This document shows, piece by piece, positions 42,159-52,094 of a stretch of 64,000 nt of DNA. Both the position numbers and the translations under genes were made by a program. The stretch covers positions 682,001 through 746,000 of the forward strand of contig NZ_JBHUPY010000001.1 of NCBI RefSeq assembly GCF_042688385.1, given 5' to 3'. The stretch comes from Herpetosiphon sp042688385 (lineage in GTDB: Bacteria; Chloroflexota; Chloroflexia; Chloroflexales; Herpetosiphonaceae). The notes below the pieces were generated by a model, which saw only the letters and a list, made by a program, of their open reading frames with translations, did no database searches and was not told the DNA's origin. Each line of letters begins with the position of its first letter. Within the stretch, counting starts at the first letter, position 1.

Positions 42159-44885
42159 ATGGCCAATTTGCCAAGCTACGATTTTGCCGATTTGATCAAA
42201 GCTGACCATGACGCTGAATTTTTGTTAACCTGTTTCGCTGAAGTCTTGCACGAATTAGGCGAGGCTGATCTCGCTGGCTACCTTGGGTTGCCCACCACAA
42301 CCCCAACCAATGCCCAAATTACCCCAGAACGAGCGATTCAAGCGGCCTCGCTCAGCTTTCAATTGCTGAATATGGTCGAGGAAAATGCCGCTGCCCAACA
42401 ACGCCGCCTGCGCGAATCAGCCGAGGGCTTCAACGCCGAAGTTGGCTTGTGGGGCAATACCCTACAAAGCCTGAGCCAAGCAGGCTTTAGCGCCGAGCAG
42501 ATTGCCGCCGCGCTGGGCCAAATTCAGGTTGAGCCAGTCCTGACTGCGCATCCAACCGAGGCCAAACGCGCAACCATGCTTGAACATTATCGACGCTTAT
42601 ATTTGCTCTTGGTCAAGCGCGAGAACCCAATTTGGACTCCACTTGAGCAACAAGCTTTGCGCAACGAAATTAAAGTCGAGTTGGAGCGGCTTTGGCGCAC
42701 TGGCGAAATTTTCCTGGCCAAGCCCGATGTTGCCGATGAATTGCGCAATATTATTCACTATTTGCGCCATGTTTTCCCTGCTAGCCTTGCCACGCTTGAT
42801 CTGCGTTTGCAACAGGCTTGGCAATTACAAGGCTTTGAATCAAGTCTCTTGGCCCAAACCGCGCAATTGCCGCATGTGCAGTTTGGCACCTGGGTCGGCG
42901 GCGATCGCGATGGCCATCCCTTGGTTACGGCGGCGGTCACGCGTTTTGCCTTACAAGAATTACGGCGCAATGCACTCGATGTTCTACACGAGCAATTAGT
43001 TCAATTAGTGATCAAATTAAGCTTATCTGACCGTTTGCAGCCACCGCCCAGTGCCTTGCTTGCTGCCCTCGATAGCACTGCCGCCGCGCTTGGTCAGCGT
43101 GGTCAAATTGCTTTGGCGCGCAATCCCGAGGAGCCATGGCGACAATCGATCAACCTGATCATTGCGCGCTTGCCTGAAGCAGGCCAGCCGCGCCAGCCGT
43201 GGCACTATCGCACAAGCAACGAGGTTGTTGCCGATTTGCAATTTTTGGCCGAGCAACTGAATGCGGTTGGTGCGCAACGGCTAGCGCTCAACGATCTTCA
43301 GCCAGTAATTCGCAGCGTGCAAAGCTTAGGCTTTCACAGCGCGGTGCTCGATATTCGCCAAAACAGCAAATTCCACGATTTGGCAATTGAGCAATTGCTG
43401 CAAGCTGCCGGATTCAGCGATTATCACTTTAGCAGTTGGCCGGAAGCACAACGGCTGGAGTTGATGAACCGTGAGTTGCAAAGCGCGCGCCCATTTGCCC
43501 ATCCGAACTTTGAGTTGGGCAACGAAGCCAGTGCTGTGCGCGATTGCTACCGCGTTTTGGCTGATGAAATTGCCCAGCATGGCACTGCTGGCCTTGGTTC
43601 GCTGATTATCAGCATGACCCGTAGCCTCTCGGATTTGCTAGCGGTTTATTTGCTGGCCCGCGAAGCAGGCTTGTTGCAAGTAACTGCGGCTGGTTTGGCC
43701 TGTGTATTGCCCGTCGTGCCATTGTTCGAGACGATCGAAGATTTGGAAATTAGCCCTGATATTCTCGATGCCTTTTTGGCCCATCCAGTGAGCCAAGCCA
43801 GCCGCAGCTTGCGCCAAACCAGCGTGCAGCAAGTGATGGTTGGTTATAGCGATAGCAACAAAGATGGCGGAATTTTGGCCAGCCTTTGGAGCTTGTATCG
43901 AGCGCAAGGCACACTAGCAGCGGTTGGAGCCAAGCACAATGTGCGGGTGCGCTTCTTCCATGGCCGTGGCGGCACGATTAGCCGTGGCGCTGGGCCGACC
44001 CACCGCTTCTTGAATGCCTTGCCAGCAGCGGCGTTGGCAGGCGATTTGCGCATGACTGAGCAAGGCGAAACCATCGCCCAAAAATATGCCAACCAGATCA
44101 CGGCGGTCTACAATTTAGAATTAATGGTCGCTGGCGTAACTGAAGCCACGTTGCTTGGCTCGCAGCGCGATCAAACCCCACATAGCCTTGCGCCAACCAT
44201 GGATGCCTTGACCGCCTATAGTCGCCAACGCTACGAAAGCCTGATCCAGACCCCGGGCTTTATTCAGTTTTTTGGCCAAGCCACGCCCATCGATGTGATT
44301 GAGCAAGGCAAAATTGGCTCGCGGCCTGCCCGCCGCACTGGCCAGCGCACGCTTGGCGATTTGCGGGCGATTCCATGGGTGTTTAGCTGGAGCCAAGCGC
44401 GCTTTTTCCTTTCTGGCTGGTATGGGGTTGGCAGTGGCTTGGCATGGCTCGCCGAGCAGCATCCCGACCAATTTGATCAACTGAAAGCCGCTGCCTTTGA
44501 GTGGTATCCGCTTAAATATTTGCTCACCAACGTCAGCACTAGCTTGCTCTCTGCTGATTTGGCCACGATGCAAGCCTACAGTCAGTTGGTCGAAGATTCG
44601 GCGGTGCGTGAGCCGATTATGGCTGCAATCGAGGCCGAATTTAAGCAAACCCAACACCAACTAGAGCTGATTTTTGGCGGCAGTTTGGCCGAACGTCGCC
44701 CGCGCATCTACCGCATGTTACAAGGTCGCCAAGCACGGCTTAGCCAATTGCATCAACAACAGATCAATTTGCTGCACACATGGCGCAGCTTGCCCAGCGA
44801 GCAAGTGCCAGAGCGTGAGCAATTATTAACTCAATTGCTGCTGACGGTAAATGCCATCGCCAGCGGCCTGCGCACCACTGGCTAA
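42159..44885 (+). CDS. ppc: phosphoenolpyruvate carboxylase
   Basis: Ppc adds bicarbonate to phosphoenolpyruvate to give oxaloacetate, refilling the TCA cycle. The 908-residue protein has the family's normal length and motifs: VEPVLTAHPTEAKRATM with the catalytic His, VGGDRDGHP, QVMVGYSDSNKDGG near residue 565, FFHGRGGTISRGAGPT, and the C-terminal LLHTWRSLP with the ending at TTG, close to the usual QNTG. GAGG precedes the start. A TATACT -10-like element is at 42097. It stands alone, with a GC-rich repeat element between it and the convergent CoA-transferase. Confidence 0.97.
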   Translation: MANLPSYDFADLIKADHDAEFLLTCFAEVLHELGEADLAGYLGLPTTTPTNAQITPERAIQAASLSFQLLNMVEENAAAQQRRLRESAEGFNAEVGLWGNTLQSLSQAGFSAEQIAAALGQIQVEPVLTAHPTEAKRATMLEHYRRLYLLLVKRENPIWTPLEQQALRNEIKVELERLWRTGEIFLAKPDVADELRNIIHYLRHVFPASLATLDLRLQQAWQLQGFESSLLAQTAQLPHVQFGTWVGGDRDGHPLVTAAVTRFALQELRRNALDVLHEQLVQLVIKLSLSDRLQPPPSALLAALDSTAAALGQRGQIALARNPEEPWRQSINLIIARLPEAGQPRQPWHYRTSNEVVADLQFLAEQLNAVGAQRLALNDLQPVIRSVQSLGFHSAVLDIRQNSKFHDLAIEQLLQAAGFSDYHFSSWPEAQRLELMNRELQSARPFAHPNFELGNEASAVRDCYRVLADEIAQHGTAGLGSLIISMTRSLSDLLAVYLLAREAGLLQVTAAGLACVLPVVPLFETIEDLEISPDILDAFLAHPVSQASRSLRQTSVQQVMVGYSDSNKDGGILASLWSLYRAQGTLAAVGAKHNVRVRFFHGRGGTISRGAGPTHRFLNALPAAALAGDLRMTEQGETIAQKYANQITAVYNLELMVAGVTEATLLGSQRDQTPHSLAPTMDALTAYSRQRYESLIQTPGFIQFFGQATPIDVIEQGKIGSRPARRTGQRTLGDLRAIPWVFSWSQARFFLSGWYGVGSGLAWLAEQHPDQFDQLKAAAFEWYPLKYLLTNVSTSLLSADLATMQAYSQLVEDSAVREPIMAAIEAEFKQTQHQLELIFGGSLAERRPRIYRMLQGRQARLSQLHQQQINLLHTWRSLPSEQVPEREQLLTQLLLTVNAIASGLRTTG

Positions 44886-44913
44886 ATGTCATGGTCATAC
44901 CAAAAAAATTCCC

Positions 44914-45134
44914 TCACCCCCCAACCCCCTCTCCCACTGAACGCGGGCGAGGGGGAGTATCCGTTTTTACCGACGAATTGCGGGAGAACCACCGTGTTAA
45001 AGCCCCTCTCCCGCGCCACGGAAGCGGGGTTGGGATGAGGGGGAGCATCGATTTATACCGACGCATTACGCAAGAACCAAGGCGTTAAAGCCCCTCGCCC
45101 GTTCAACGGGCGAGGGGTTGAGGGGTGAGGGAAC
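44914..45134. repeat. compound GC-rich palindromic element, copy 4
   Basis: CCCTCACCCC...GCGGGCGAGGGGG, then a loop with GAATTGCGGGAGAACCACC, then the partner arm (to about 45042) and a second loop and hairpin GCCCCTCGCCCG/CGGGCGAGGGG ending GGTGAGGG. No clear outer terminal repeats remain. It fills the gap between convergent ppc and the CoA-transferase gene and could act as a two-way terminator. Confidence 0.78.
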
Positions 45135-45143
45135 GAAACTCAA

Positions 45144-46430
45144 CTAATGTTTCAGCGCTGCTTCGCCGTGAAAGCGTTCGTAGGCGGCGCGTTCGAGGGC
45201 TTCGCGTTGGTCGGGGTGGGCAATATCAATCAAGGCTTTGGCCCGTTCGCGCAAGGTTTTGCCATACAAATAGGCCACGCCATATTCAGTCACGATATAT
45301 TGAACATGCGCGCGGGTTGTCACCACACTCGCGCCTTCGTGCAGCACTGGCACAATTCGCGATTGGCCGCGCCGAGTGGCAGAAGGCAGGGCAATAATTG
45401 GCTTACCGCCCTCTGAGAGCGCCGCGCCGCGCATAAAGTCCATTTGGCCGCCAACGCCTGAATATTGATAGGTGCCAATCGAATCGGCACAAACTTGACC
45501 GGTCAAATCAACTTCAATCGCACTGTTGATGGCGGTCACATTCGGGTTGCGCCGAATCACGCTGGTATCGTTGATGTAGGTGATGTCGAGCATGGCAATC
45601 TGCGGGTTGTCATCAACAAAATCATACAAGCGCCGCGTGCCCATCATAAACCCGCCAACAATTTTGCCTGGGTGGGTTTTCTTCATTTTGCCGTTGATGA
45701 TGCCGCATTCAACCAAATCGATGATGCCATCGGAAAACATTTCGGTGTGAATACCCAAGTTTTTGTGGTTGGTCAACGCTGCCAGCACTGCATCGGGAAT
45801 CGCGCCAATGCCCATTTGCAAGGTTGCGCCATCGCTGACCAAGCCTGCAACATGGCGGCCAATTGCCCGTTCTACGTCGCTCAATGTGGCTGGCGCATGT
45901 TCATAAATTGGCTCATCGACTTCGACCGCAAAATGAATTTGATTGAGGTGAATCTGGCCATCGCCATGGGTGCGAGGCATATGTGGGTTGATTTGGGCAA
46001 TCACACATTTGGCCACTTCGACCGCAGCGCGGGTGACATCGACCGAAACGCCAAGCGAGCAAAAACCATGCTGATCGGGCGGCGAAACTTGAATTAATGC
46101 CACATCAAGCGGCAAAATCCCGCGGCGGAATAAACCAGGCACTTCGCTCAAAAAGACCGGCACATAATCAGCTTCACCAGTCACCACGGCGCTGCGAATA
46201 TTCGAGCCAATAAACAAGGCCCGAGTATGAAAACTTTCGCGATATTTGGGATCGGTATATGGCGCTGGACCTTCGGTATGAATATGCACTAATTCCACGT
46301 CGCGCAATTCATCGGCACGGGCAACTAAGGCCGCAATTAATTGTTGAGGTGCTGCGGCAACACTATGAATAAACACACGATCGTGTGATTTAATCGCTTG
46401 AACAGCTTCGTTGGCTGAAACGTAACGCAT
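45144..46430 (-). CDS. acetyl-CoA hydrolase/transferase family CoA-transferase
   Basis: A 428-residue class I CoA-transferase resembling 4-hydroxybutyrate and butyrate:acetate CoA-transferases (AbfT/Cat). It has HTEGPAPY, VDVALIQVSPPDQHGFCSLG, the catalytic Glu in LGIHTEMFSDG, and GVGGQMDFMRGA. It would move CoA between short-chain acyl groups and acetate. A CoA-ester hydrolase role cannot be excluded. The gene is monocistronic; the ribosome-binding site is a weak TTAGG. It converges on ppc across a GC-rich repeat. Confidence 0.92.
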   Translation of the reverse strand: MRYVSANEAVQAIKSHDRVFIHSVAAAPQQLIAALVARADELRDVELVHIHTEGPAPYTDPKYRESFHTRALFIGSNIRSAVVTGEADYVPVFLSEVPGLFRRGILPLDVALIQVSPPDQHGFCSLGVSVDVTRAAVEVAKCVIAQINPHMPRTHGDGQIHLNQIHFAVEVDEPIYEHAPATLSDVERAIGRHVAGLVSDGATLQMGIGAIPDAVLAALTNHKNLGIHTEMFSDGIIDLVECGIINGKMKKTHPGKIVGGFMMGTRRLYDFVDDNPQIAMLDITYINDTSVIRRNPNVTAINSAIEVDLTGQVCADSIGTYQYSGVGGQMDFMRGAALSEGGKPIIALPSATRRGQSRIVPVLHEGASVVTTRAHVQYIVTEYGVAYLYGKTLRERAKALIDIAHPDQREALERAAYERFHGEAALKH

Positions 46431-46622
46431 CCTAAGCCCCCTAAATCGTTTTGTTGTAGCTTGGCTACTGCTCTATTGTGCCCGATTTCAGGCCACTCCG
46501 AAGTGAAAAGAGCTAAGGAATGGGTTAAGGTTTGGCAACCTCGAAATTGGCTAAATTGTCGCGCCATTTGTCACAGACAGCCGTTATAATACATCTGTTC
46601 GATTAAATTGGAGGATGCATGC

Positions 46623-48644
46623 ATGGCCGTGTCAGAGCAGACGGTTGCCCGCGCCGCAAGCTTGCGCGATGAATTGAATCGCTATAACCATCATTACTAT
46701 ACGCTTGACGCGCCGTTGGTCAGCGATGCCCAATACGATAGTTTATTGAATGAATTGCGGGCAATTGAAGCAGAATATCCCGAATTGCGCACCCCCGATT
46801 CGCCAACCCAACGCGTTGGCAGCGCTCCCTTAGGTAAATTTCCCAAAGTGCAACACCCTGTGCCAATGTTGAGCCTTGGCAATGCGTTTAATGCAGATGA
46901 TTTGGCTGCTTGGCGACGACGCGCCGAGCAAATTATTGGTGCGCAGCCTATGCGCTACATGGTCGAGCCAAAAATCGATGGCTTAGCCGTGGCTTTAACC
47001 TATATCAATGGCGTGTTTAGCGTTGGCGCAACCAGAGGCAATGGCGAAATTGGCGAAGATATTACCGCTAATTTGCGCACAATTCGCGATGTGCCCTTGC
47101 GGCTGCAACCAATCGACGGCCAGCCTCTGCCAGAGCGCATCGAGGTGCGCGGCGAGGTCTATTTGCCAATCGAAGCCTTTAATCAATTGAATGAACGCCA
47201 AGCCCATGCAGGCGAAAAAGTCTTTGCCAACCCACGCAATGCTGCCGCCGGATCGTTGCGCCAGCTCGATTCGACGATTACTGCGAGCCGTCCGTTGCGC
47301 TTTTTTGCCTACGCCGTCGGCCCGTTCAGCGGCGTAGAACTGAATAGCCAAGCTGAAACCCTCAATACCTTGCGCCATTATGGCTTTAGCATCAATCCCG
47401 ATACGCGGCTTTTTGATGATTTTGCTGCCGTGGTCGATTATTGTCACGAGTGGATGGGCCGCCGTGAATTGCTCAGCTACGAAGTTGATGGCGTGGTGGT
47501 CAAAATCGATGATTTTGCTATGCAACGCGAGCTTGGTGTGGTTGGCCGCGATCCACGCTGGGCAATTGCCTACAAATTTCCAGCCCGCGAAGAAACCACA
47601 ACCTTGCTGAATATTGTGATCAATGTTGGCCGCACTGGTAAGCTTATCCCCAACGCCGTGCTTGAGCCAATCAGTTTGGGCGGCACGACGGTGCAACATG
47701 CCTCGCTGCACAACGCCGATTACATCATCAGCCGCGATATTCGCATTGGCGATCGGGTGGTGGTCAAACGGGCTGGCGACGTGATTCCGTATGTGATTGG
47801 GCCAATTGTCGAGGCGCGGACTGGCAACGAGCAACCATGGCCAGCGCCAACGTTTTGTCCAACTTGTGGTCAGCCAGTCGAGCAACTAGCCGACGAAGTT
47901 GATATTTATTGCATCAACAATGCCTGTCCTGCACGCCTGATTCGCTCAATCGAACATTGGGTGAGCCGTGGCGCGATGGATATTGTGGGCATGGGCGAGC
48001 GTCAAGCCAGCCAATTTGTCGAAATGGGCTTGATCACATCGATTCCTGATATTTACCGTTTGAACATTGCGAGCTTTGCTGGTCGCGAAGGCTATGGCGA
48101 TCGGCGCGTGGCTAATTTGCTGAATGCGATCGAAGAATCCAAGCAGCGCCCGCTTGATCGGGTGATTACAGCTTTGGGGATCAACGGCGTTGGCACCGTT
48201 GCTGCGGTTGATTTGGCGCGCAATTTCCGCTCGCTGCCAGCCTTGGCCCAAGCCACAATTGAGCAATTGACCGCGATTGATGGGATTGGTGGCAGCACGG
48301 CCCAAAGTGTGGTCGATTTTTTCAGCACGCCAGCTAACCAACAATTGATTGCCGAACTGCTGGCCTTGGGCGTACAAGCCCAACTTGGCGCTGTTGCCGA
48401 GCAGCAAAGCGATCGCTTGGCAGGCAAGAGCTTTGTGATCACTGGTACCTTGCCAGGCATTAGCCGCGAAGCCGCCCAAGCTTTGATCGAAGCCCATGGC
48501 GGCAAGGTTGGCGGTAGCGTCAGCAAGAAAACCGATTATTTGCTGGCAGGCGATGCTGCTGGCTCGAAGCTGACCAAAGCCCAAAGCTTAGGCGTGAAGG
48601 TGCTGAGCATAGACGATTTGCATGCGCTGCTCGCCGATAGTTAA
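46623..48644 (+). CDS. ligA: NAD-dependent DNA ligase
   Basis: LigA seals nicks in replication and repair with NAD+. The 673-residue protein has the full domain order: Ia and adenylation domain with active Lys in VEPKIDGLAVAL, NPRNAAAGSLRQLD, OB fold, zinc finger with four Cys (CPTCGQP and CINNACPARL), helix-hairpin-helix repeats (ITALGINGVG, IDGIGGSTAQSV) and a C-terminal BRCT domain (about 590-673). GGAGGA lies eight bases before the ATG at 46623. A TATAAT at 46585-46590 is a probable -10, but no fitting -35 was found. Confidence 0.98.
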   Translation: MAVSEQTVARAASLRDELNRYNHHYYTLDAPLVSDAQYDSLLNELRAIEAEYPELRTPDSPTQRVGSAPLGKFPKVQHPVPMLSLGNAFNADDLAAWRRRAEQIIGAQPMRYMVEPKIDGLAVALTYINGVFSVGATRGNGEIGEDITANLRTIRDVPLRLQPIDGQPLPERIEVRGEVYLPIEAFNQLNERQAHAGEKVFANPRNAAAGSLRQLDSTITASRPLRFFAYAVGPFSGVELNSQAETLNTLRHYGFSINPDTRLFDDFAAVVDYCHEWMGRRELLSYEVDGVVVKIDDFAMQRELGVVGRDPRWAIAYKFPAREETTTLLNIVINVGRTGKLIPNAVLEPISLGGTTVQHASLHNADYIISRDIRIGDRVVVKRAGDVIPYVIGPIVEARTGNEQPWPAPTFCPTCGQPVEQLADEVDIYCINNACPARLIRSIEHWVSRGAMDIVGMGERQASQFVEMGLITSIPDIYRLNIASFAGREGYGDRRVANLLNAIEESKQRPLDRVITALGINGVGTVAAVDLARNFRSLPALAQATIEQLTAIDGIGGSTAQSVVDFFSTPANQQLIAELLALGVQAQLGAVAEQQSDRLAGKSFVITGTLPGISREAAQALIEAHGGKVGGSVSKKTDYLLAGDAAGSKLTKAQSLGVKVLSIDDLHALLADS

Positions 48645-48649
48645 TTATT

Positions 48650-48940
48650 GATCCACGAAGAGCACGAAGCTACACGAAGGCTGAAATTGCGAAGGCCATA
48701 AAGCCTGAAACCGCGAAGAACGCGAAGATCGCGAAGGTTTCTATTGTTATTGTCTTTGCTAACAATCTTACTTCGTGCTCTTCGTGTCCTTCGTGGTTAA
48801 AAAAACGCTCTGCGCTAAATTCTGAAATCTAATTGATCGAAAATATTTCGATAGCCAATAGCCTCGTTCTCTCTGCGCCTCTGCATTAAATTCTGATTCT
48901 CAATTCTGCCTTTTGATTTTTTGACTTCTGACTTGGCTTT
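48650..48940. repeat. intergenic mosaic of short-period repeat words, block H
   Basis: This block between convergent ligA and rtcB has ccacgaagagcacgaag and cgcgaagaacgcgaag, then cttcgtgctcttcgtgtccttcgtgg in the other direction, then ctctgcgcctctgc and ttttgatttttttgacttctgac. It is the only block with both polarities of the cgaag word, which can pair into a long hairpin between the convergent genes. Confidence 0.8.
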
Positions 48941-48945
48941 ATGTT

Positions 48946-50121
48946 CTAATCCTTATACGGATCGAACTCGTTTTCGCCAGCCATCGCCACGCCCAAAGGC
49001 TGCAAAGTGTGCAGAATTTTGACCGTATTGGCATGATGGTTGAGCACATCAGGCAAGCGTTTGTAGCAATGTGGCGATTCATCGGTGCCAGCGCCGCGTA
49101 ATTCAACACCTTTTTGCTGCACCCAGGTATTCATCATTTCGCGCGAGATTTTGCCAGGCGAGAACACTTTGCCAGTGCGCCAATTGACTTTGCCACGGGC
49201 TGCGGTGCGGCTCATTACCCGCCCAGCGCCATGCACGGTTGAATGCAAGGCAGTTTTAGATTCTGGCGAATCGATACCTTCTAAAATGACCGAAATATCG
49301 CCCATCGAGCCGCCAACAAAGCCGCGCTGGCCTGGAAAGGCTGGGGTTGCGCCTTTGCGCACGACCCACATATCAACCCCGTTATGGGTTTCGCGCCAAG
49401 CAAAATTGTGGTGGTTATGGATCTCGTCAAGGATGTTTGCGCCTAAAATACGCGCCACCTCGCCACAAACCCAATCGCGGCCAGCGTAGGCATAGCGCCC
49501 AGCCAAATTCATACAGGTTAAATATTGCTCGCCCAAATCCGAGGCGGCTGGCAAAATCAAGGGCGCAACGTCCATGCCATCTTTCGCGCCGCCCGCCGCT
49601 AAAAAGTAGGTGGCGGTTTTATGGCCTAAGCCGCGCGAGCCAAAGTGCACGCCAATCCAAGCCCGATCCAGTTCGTCGGCGAATAAATCGACATAATGAT
49701 TGCCAGAGCCGATTGTGCCAAGCTGATTGCGGGCAATTTGTTTCAATTTTTTGACCGCTGGAATTTTCCACGCTGGGTCATCAAACAATTCATGATCAAC
49801 GCTTTGGCGATTATTCAAGCCAACTCCAAACGACAATGAACGCCAGATGTCGTCCATAATCTGTTTAATATTGGCGCGAACTTCGCTGGCTGGCATGTCG
49901 AGCAAGACGGCTTTGTTGCCGCAGGCAATATCGTAGCCAACGCCCGAAGGGCTAATTGCATCACGGTAGGCCACTACGCCGCCAATTGGCACCGCATAGC
50001 CTTTATGATGATCAGCCATCAATGCCACCGCGTCGGCATCAAGCGCACAGGTTTTAATCTGGCTCAACGCCCCTTCATCAATTGGATCACCCCAGATTGG
50101 AATATTCTCAACGTACTGCAC
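48946..50121 (-). CDS. rtcB: RtcB family RNA ligase
   Basis: A 391-residue RtcB-type ligase that joins 2',3'-cyclic phosphate or 3'-phosphate to 5'-OH RNA ends using GTP and Mn2+. Metal and guanylate-binding parts are seen: SGVGYDIACGNKAVL, GTIGSGNHYVDLF, GVHFGSRGLGHKTA, NHHNFAWRE and STVHGAGRVMSRTAA. The C-terminus contains a His (HCYKR) in the right area. This is the shorter RtcB type. GTG start with AGGAG upstream. No rtcA or rtcR is adjacent, so it is not in the classic rtc operon; roles in tRNA repair are inferred. Confidence 0.93.
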   Translation of the reverse strand: MQYVENIPIWGDPIDEGALSQIKTCALDADAVALMADHHKGYAVPIGGVVAYRDAISPSGVGYDIACGNKAVLLDMPASEVRANIKQIMDDIWRSLSFGVGLNNRQSVDHELFDDPAWKIPAVKKLKQIARNQLGTIGSGNHYVDLFADELDRAWIGVHFGSRGLGHKTATYFLAAGGAKDGMDVAPLILPAASDLGEQYLTCMNLAGRYAYAGRDWVCGEVARILGANILDEIHNHHNFAWRETHNGVDMWVVRKGATPAFPGQRGFVGGSMGDISVILEGIDSPESKTALHSTVHGAGRVMSRTAARGKVNWRTGKVFSPGKISREMMNTWVQQKGVELRGAGTDESPHCYKRLPDVLNHHANTVKILHTLQPLGVAMAGENEFDPYKD

Positions 50122-50146
50122 GATCGCTCTCCTATCGCTTTAAAAC

Positions 50147-50176
50147 AAAAATGGGCTATAGCTTAGCATAGCCCAT
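50147..50176 (-). terminator. intrinsic terminator of the VOC-dioxygenase gene
   Basis: On the minus strand ATGGGCTAT pairs perfectly with ATAGCCCAT (8-base loop) followed by TTTTTG. It lies 30 bases after the VOC gene and before rtcB. Confidence 0.8.
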
Positions 50177-50205
50177 ACCAGCGACCATCGTCCCCCAGCC
50201 CGATT

Positions 50206-51084
50206 TTAGGCAGCGACGATAAAGCGCAATTCAGTTTGCCATGGATCAAGCACCACCAAACCGTTTGGATGTTCTTGTACTGCAATGTCGGCGGCGGCTA
50301 AGCGTTGGCGCACGCTATCAAGCGCTGCTTGGTTGGCCATAACAATCTCAAAATGTGCCAAGCCAGCTGCATCGTTTGGTTGTTGCGGGCCATTTTGGCT
50401 TTGCCACACATTCAAGCCCAAGTGATGATGATAGCCGCCAGCGCTGACGAACAGCGCGCCCGGGTAGTGAGCCACAATATCAAAGCCCAACACCCCGTGA
50501 TAGAATTCTTCTGCTTGGCGCAAATTGCCAACTTGTAAGTGCATATGACCAATCGTTGTGCCAGCTGGAATGCCTGCCCAAGCAGGTGCATTGGGGGTAA
50601 TTTCGGCCAAAACTCCATACAGATCGAGCGATTCAGTTACCATATGAACTTCGCCATTGGCTCCCCAACGCCATTCGCTGCGTGAGCGATCGCGATAGAT
50701 CTCCAAGCCATTGCCATCGGGATCATCGAGATACAAAGCTTCGCTGACCGCGTGATCCGACGCACCAAAGCGATAGCGCACCGCAATCAAGCGTTGCACC
50801 ATATAGGCCAAATCAAGCCGAGTTGGCAAGAGAATTGCTGCATGGTATAAGCCGGTGACATTGCTTGGGTGGCGTTTCAAGTCAGCTTCAACCTCTAAGC
50901 GCAACACAACGTGATTGGGCGAACCCAAAACAATCGTTGAGGCCGTTTGTTCTAAAACGTGGAAGCCAAGTAAATCGCGATAAAATGCTAATGAGCGGCC
51001 AGCATCAGCGACACGCAGAGTAGTTACGCCGAGTGTCGTAGCGGCATCGATCGATTGAGGCGTAATCGTGCGAAATGTAGCCAT
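50206..51084 (-). CDS. VOC-family two-domain dioxygenase/glyoxalase-like protein
   Basis: A 292-residue protein with two VOC halves resembling CatE-type catechol 2,3-dioxygenases of Firmicutes. First half: LRVADAGRSLAFYRDLLGF and YLDDPDGNGLEIYRDR. Second half: IGHMHLQVGNLRQAEEFYHGVLGFD, given in part as GHMHLQVGNL, plus YHHHLGLNVW, and HFEIVM with an acidic ligand. The His and Glu ligands for one metal in the second half are present, so it could be an extradiol dioxygenase. The substrate is unknown. AAAGGAA precedes the ATG. It is followed by a good terminator. Confidence 0.9.
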   Translation of the reverse strand: MATFRTITPQSIDAATTLGVTTLRVADAGRSLAFYRDLLGFHVLEQTASTIVLGSPNHVVLRLEVEADLKRHPSNVTGLYHAAILLPTRLDLAYMVQRLIAVRYRFGASDHAVSEALYLDDPDGNGLEIYRDRSRSEWRWGANGEVHMVTESLDLYGVLAEITPNAPAWAGIPAGTTIGHMHLQVGNLRQAEEFYHGVLGFDIVAHYPGALFVSAGGYHHHLGLNVWQSQNGPQQPNDAAGLAHFEIVMANQAALDSVRQRLAAADIAVQEHPNGLVVLDPWQTELRFIVAA

Positions 51085-51192
51085 AATGTTCGTTCCTTTC
51101 GAGCAATCAGTACAGCGTTGTTACTGTCAAGCTGTAACCATTCTACGCTCGCTTTGTCCTTAATGTTGTCCCCCCTGTTATCCTTGCATGCG

Positions 51193-51804
51193 TCACAAAT
51201 CGGCTTTTTGCTGGGGATTTGGCTCGTGCAACGGCGCTGCTGACGCAATTGGCTGAATTAATACCAAGCCCTGTTCATCAATGTTAACTGCAATTGGCCG
51301 TTGTGGCATTGGCCCGCCGAGCCAAACCAGATAGCGCCCAAGTAACCAGAATGTTGCTGCTCCAACAATTAAGGCCAAAACGACCATTGCACCAGCTAAG
51401 AAATAATTAAAACTTAGCCAGAGCATGGCCATGCGCGCCAAGCCCGTTGCAAAACAGAGCCACGCCGTGCGGGCAATCAGTTTGGTTTGGGCCAAGATTT
51501 GGCTTAGCGGAGCCAAAATTAGCAAGATTTGCATTGGCCAATGGTAGGCAAACACAATCGAGCTAGCCGCAAAATTACGCCCAACCAAACTCACAAGATA
51601 GCCATAATCCCACCAAAGCAGGCAAGGAATCAGGTAAAGTAGACTCACAAATGGTTCAGCCAGATTTACAATTAATGGCCACAAGGCGCGGCGCAAATCG
51701 GCGCGTTGGCGATAGAGCCTAAGTGCACGCTGCAAAAGCATGCCAGCATAGGCCGTCAGCCCAAAAATTCCAATAAACAAACCAAGTAATGGTATAGAAT
51801 TCAT
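51193..51804 (-). CDS. hypothetical membrane protein
   Basis: A 203-residue protein with about five to six hydrophobic segments (LGLFIGIFGLTAYAG, LAEPFVSLLYLIPCLLWW, WPMQILLILAPL, LCFATGLARMAMLWL, GAMVVLALIVGAATFWLL) and a soluble C-terminus. I do not recognise a family. The start MNSIPLL at 51804 is chosen over GTG 51813; neither has a good Shine-Dalgarno sequence. It lies 108 bases upstream of the VOC gene on the same strand, so cotranscription is possible but not evident. Confidence 0.7.
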   Translation of the reverse strand: MNSIPLLGLFIGIFGLTAYAGMLLQRALRLYRQRADLRRALWPLIVNLAEPFVSLLYLIPCLLWWDYGYLVSLVGRNFAASSIVFAYHWPMQILLILAPLSQILAQTKLIARTAWLCFATGLARMAMLWLSFNYFLAGAMVVLALIVGAATFWLLGRYLVWLGGPMPQRPIAVNIDEQGLVLIQPIASAAPLHEPNPQQKADL

Positions 51805-51923
51805 GGCGATCACGCATTCGATTACCCAAAATAACTCTGTGAATGATCATAACATTATTGATCAAAGATTTGGAGTATCGATTTTAGCCAATCAATGATG
51901 CTGAAAATCGTTTTAAGCACAAC

Positions 51924-51953
51924 AAAAAACCACCCCTGCAAACAGGAGTGGTT
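51924..51953 (-). terminator. intrinsic terminator of tRNA-Val
   Basis: On the minus strand AACCACTCCTG pairs with CAGGGGTGGTT (one G-U pair, 4-base loop) followed by TTTT. It begins six bases after the tRNA. Confidence 0.85.
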
Positions 51954-51958
51954 GGGTT

Positions 51959-52035
51959 TGGTGGGCGGTACTGGACTCGAACCAGTGACCTCGTCGGTGT
52001 GAACGACGCGCTCTAACCAACTGAGCTAACAGCCC
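51959..52035 (-). tRNA. tRNA-Val (CAC)
   Basis: A 77-base tRNA. Acceptor GGGCTGT/ACCGCCC (one G-T pair), D arm GCTC...GAGC, anticodon arm CGTCG-TTCACAC-CGACG with anticodon CAC (reads GUG), T arm ACTGG-TTCGAGT-CCAGT, discriminator A, and encoded CCA. Confidence 0.95.
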
Positions 52036-52056
52036 ATAGCCTTCAAGCCACTGCCG

Positions 52057-52085
52057 AGTATAGCATAGCCCATGGCTTTGCGCAA
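52057..52085 (-). promoter_or_regulatory. promoter of tRNA-Val
   Basis: On the minus strand TTGCGC, a 17-bp spacer and TATACT (complement of 52057-52062) end 21 bases before the tRNA. The -35 is weak. Confidence 0.5.
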
Positions 52086-52094
52086 ATTGGTGCG

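Noticed and set aside
47000..47885. A 296-residue minus-strand frame inside ligA
   Set aside because: It is antisense to conserved ligase motifs and has no ribosome-binding site or family resemblance.
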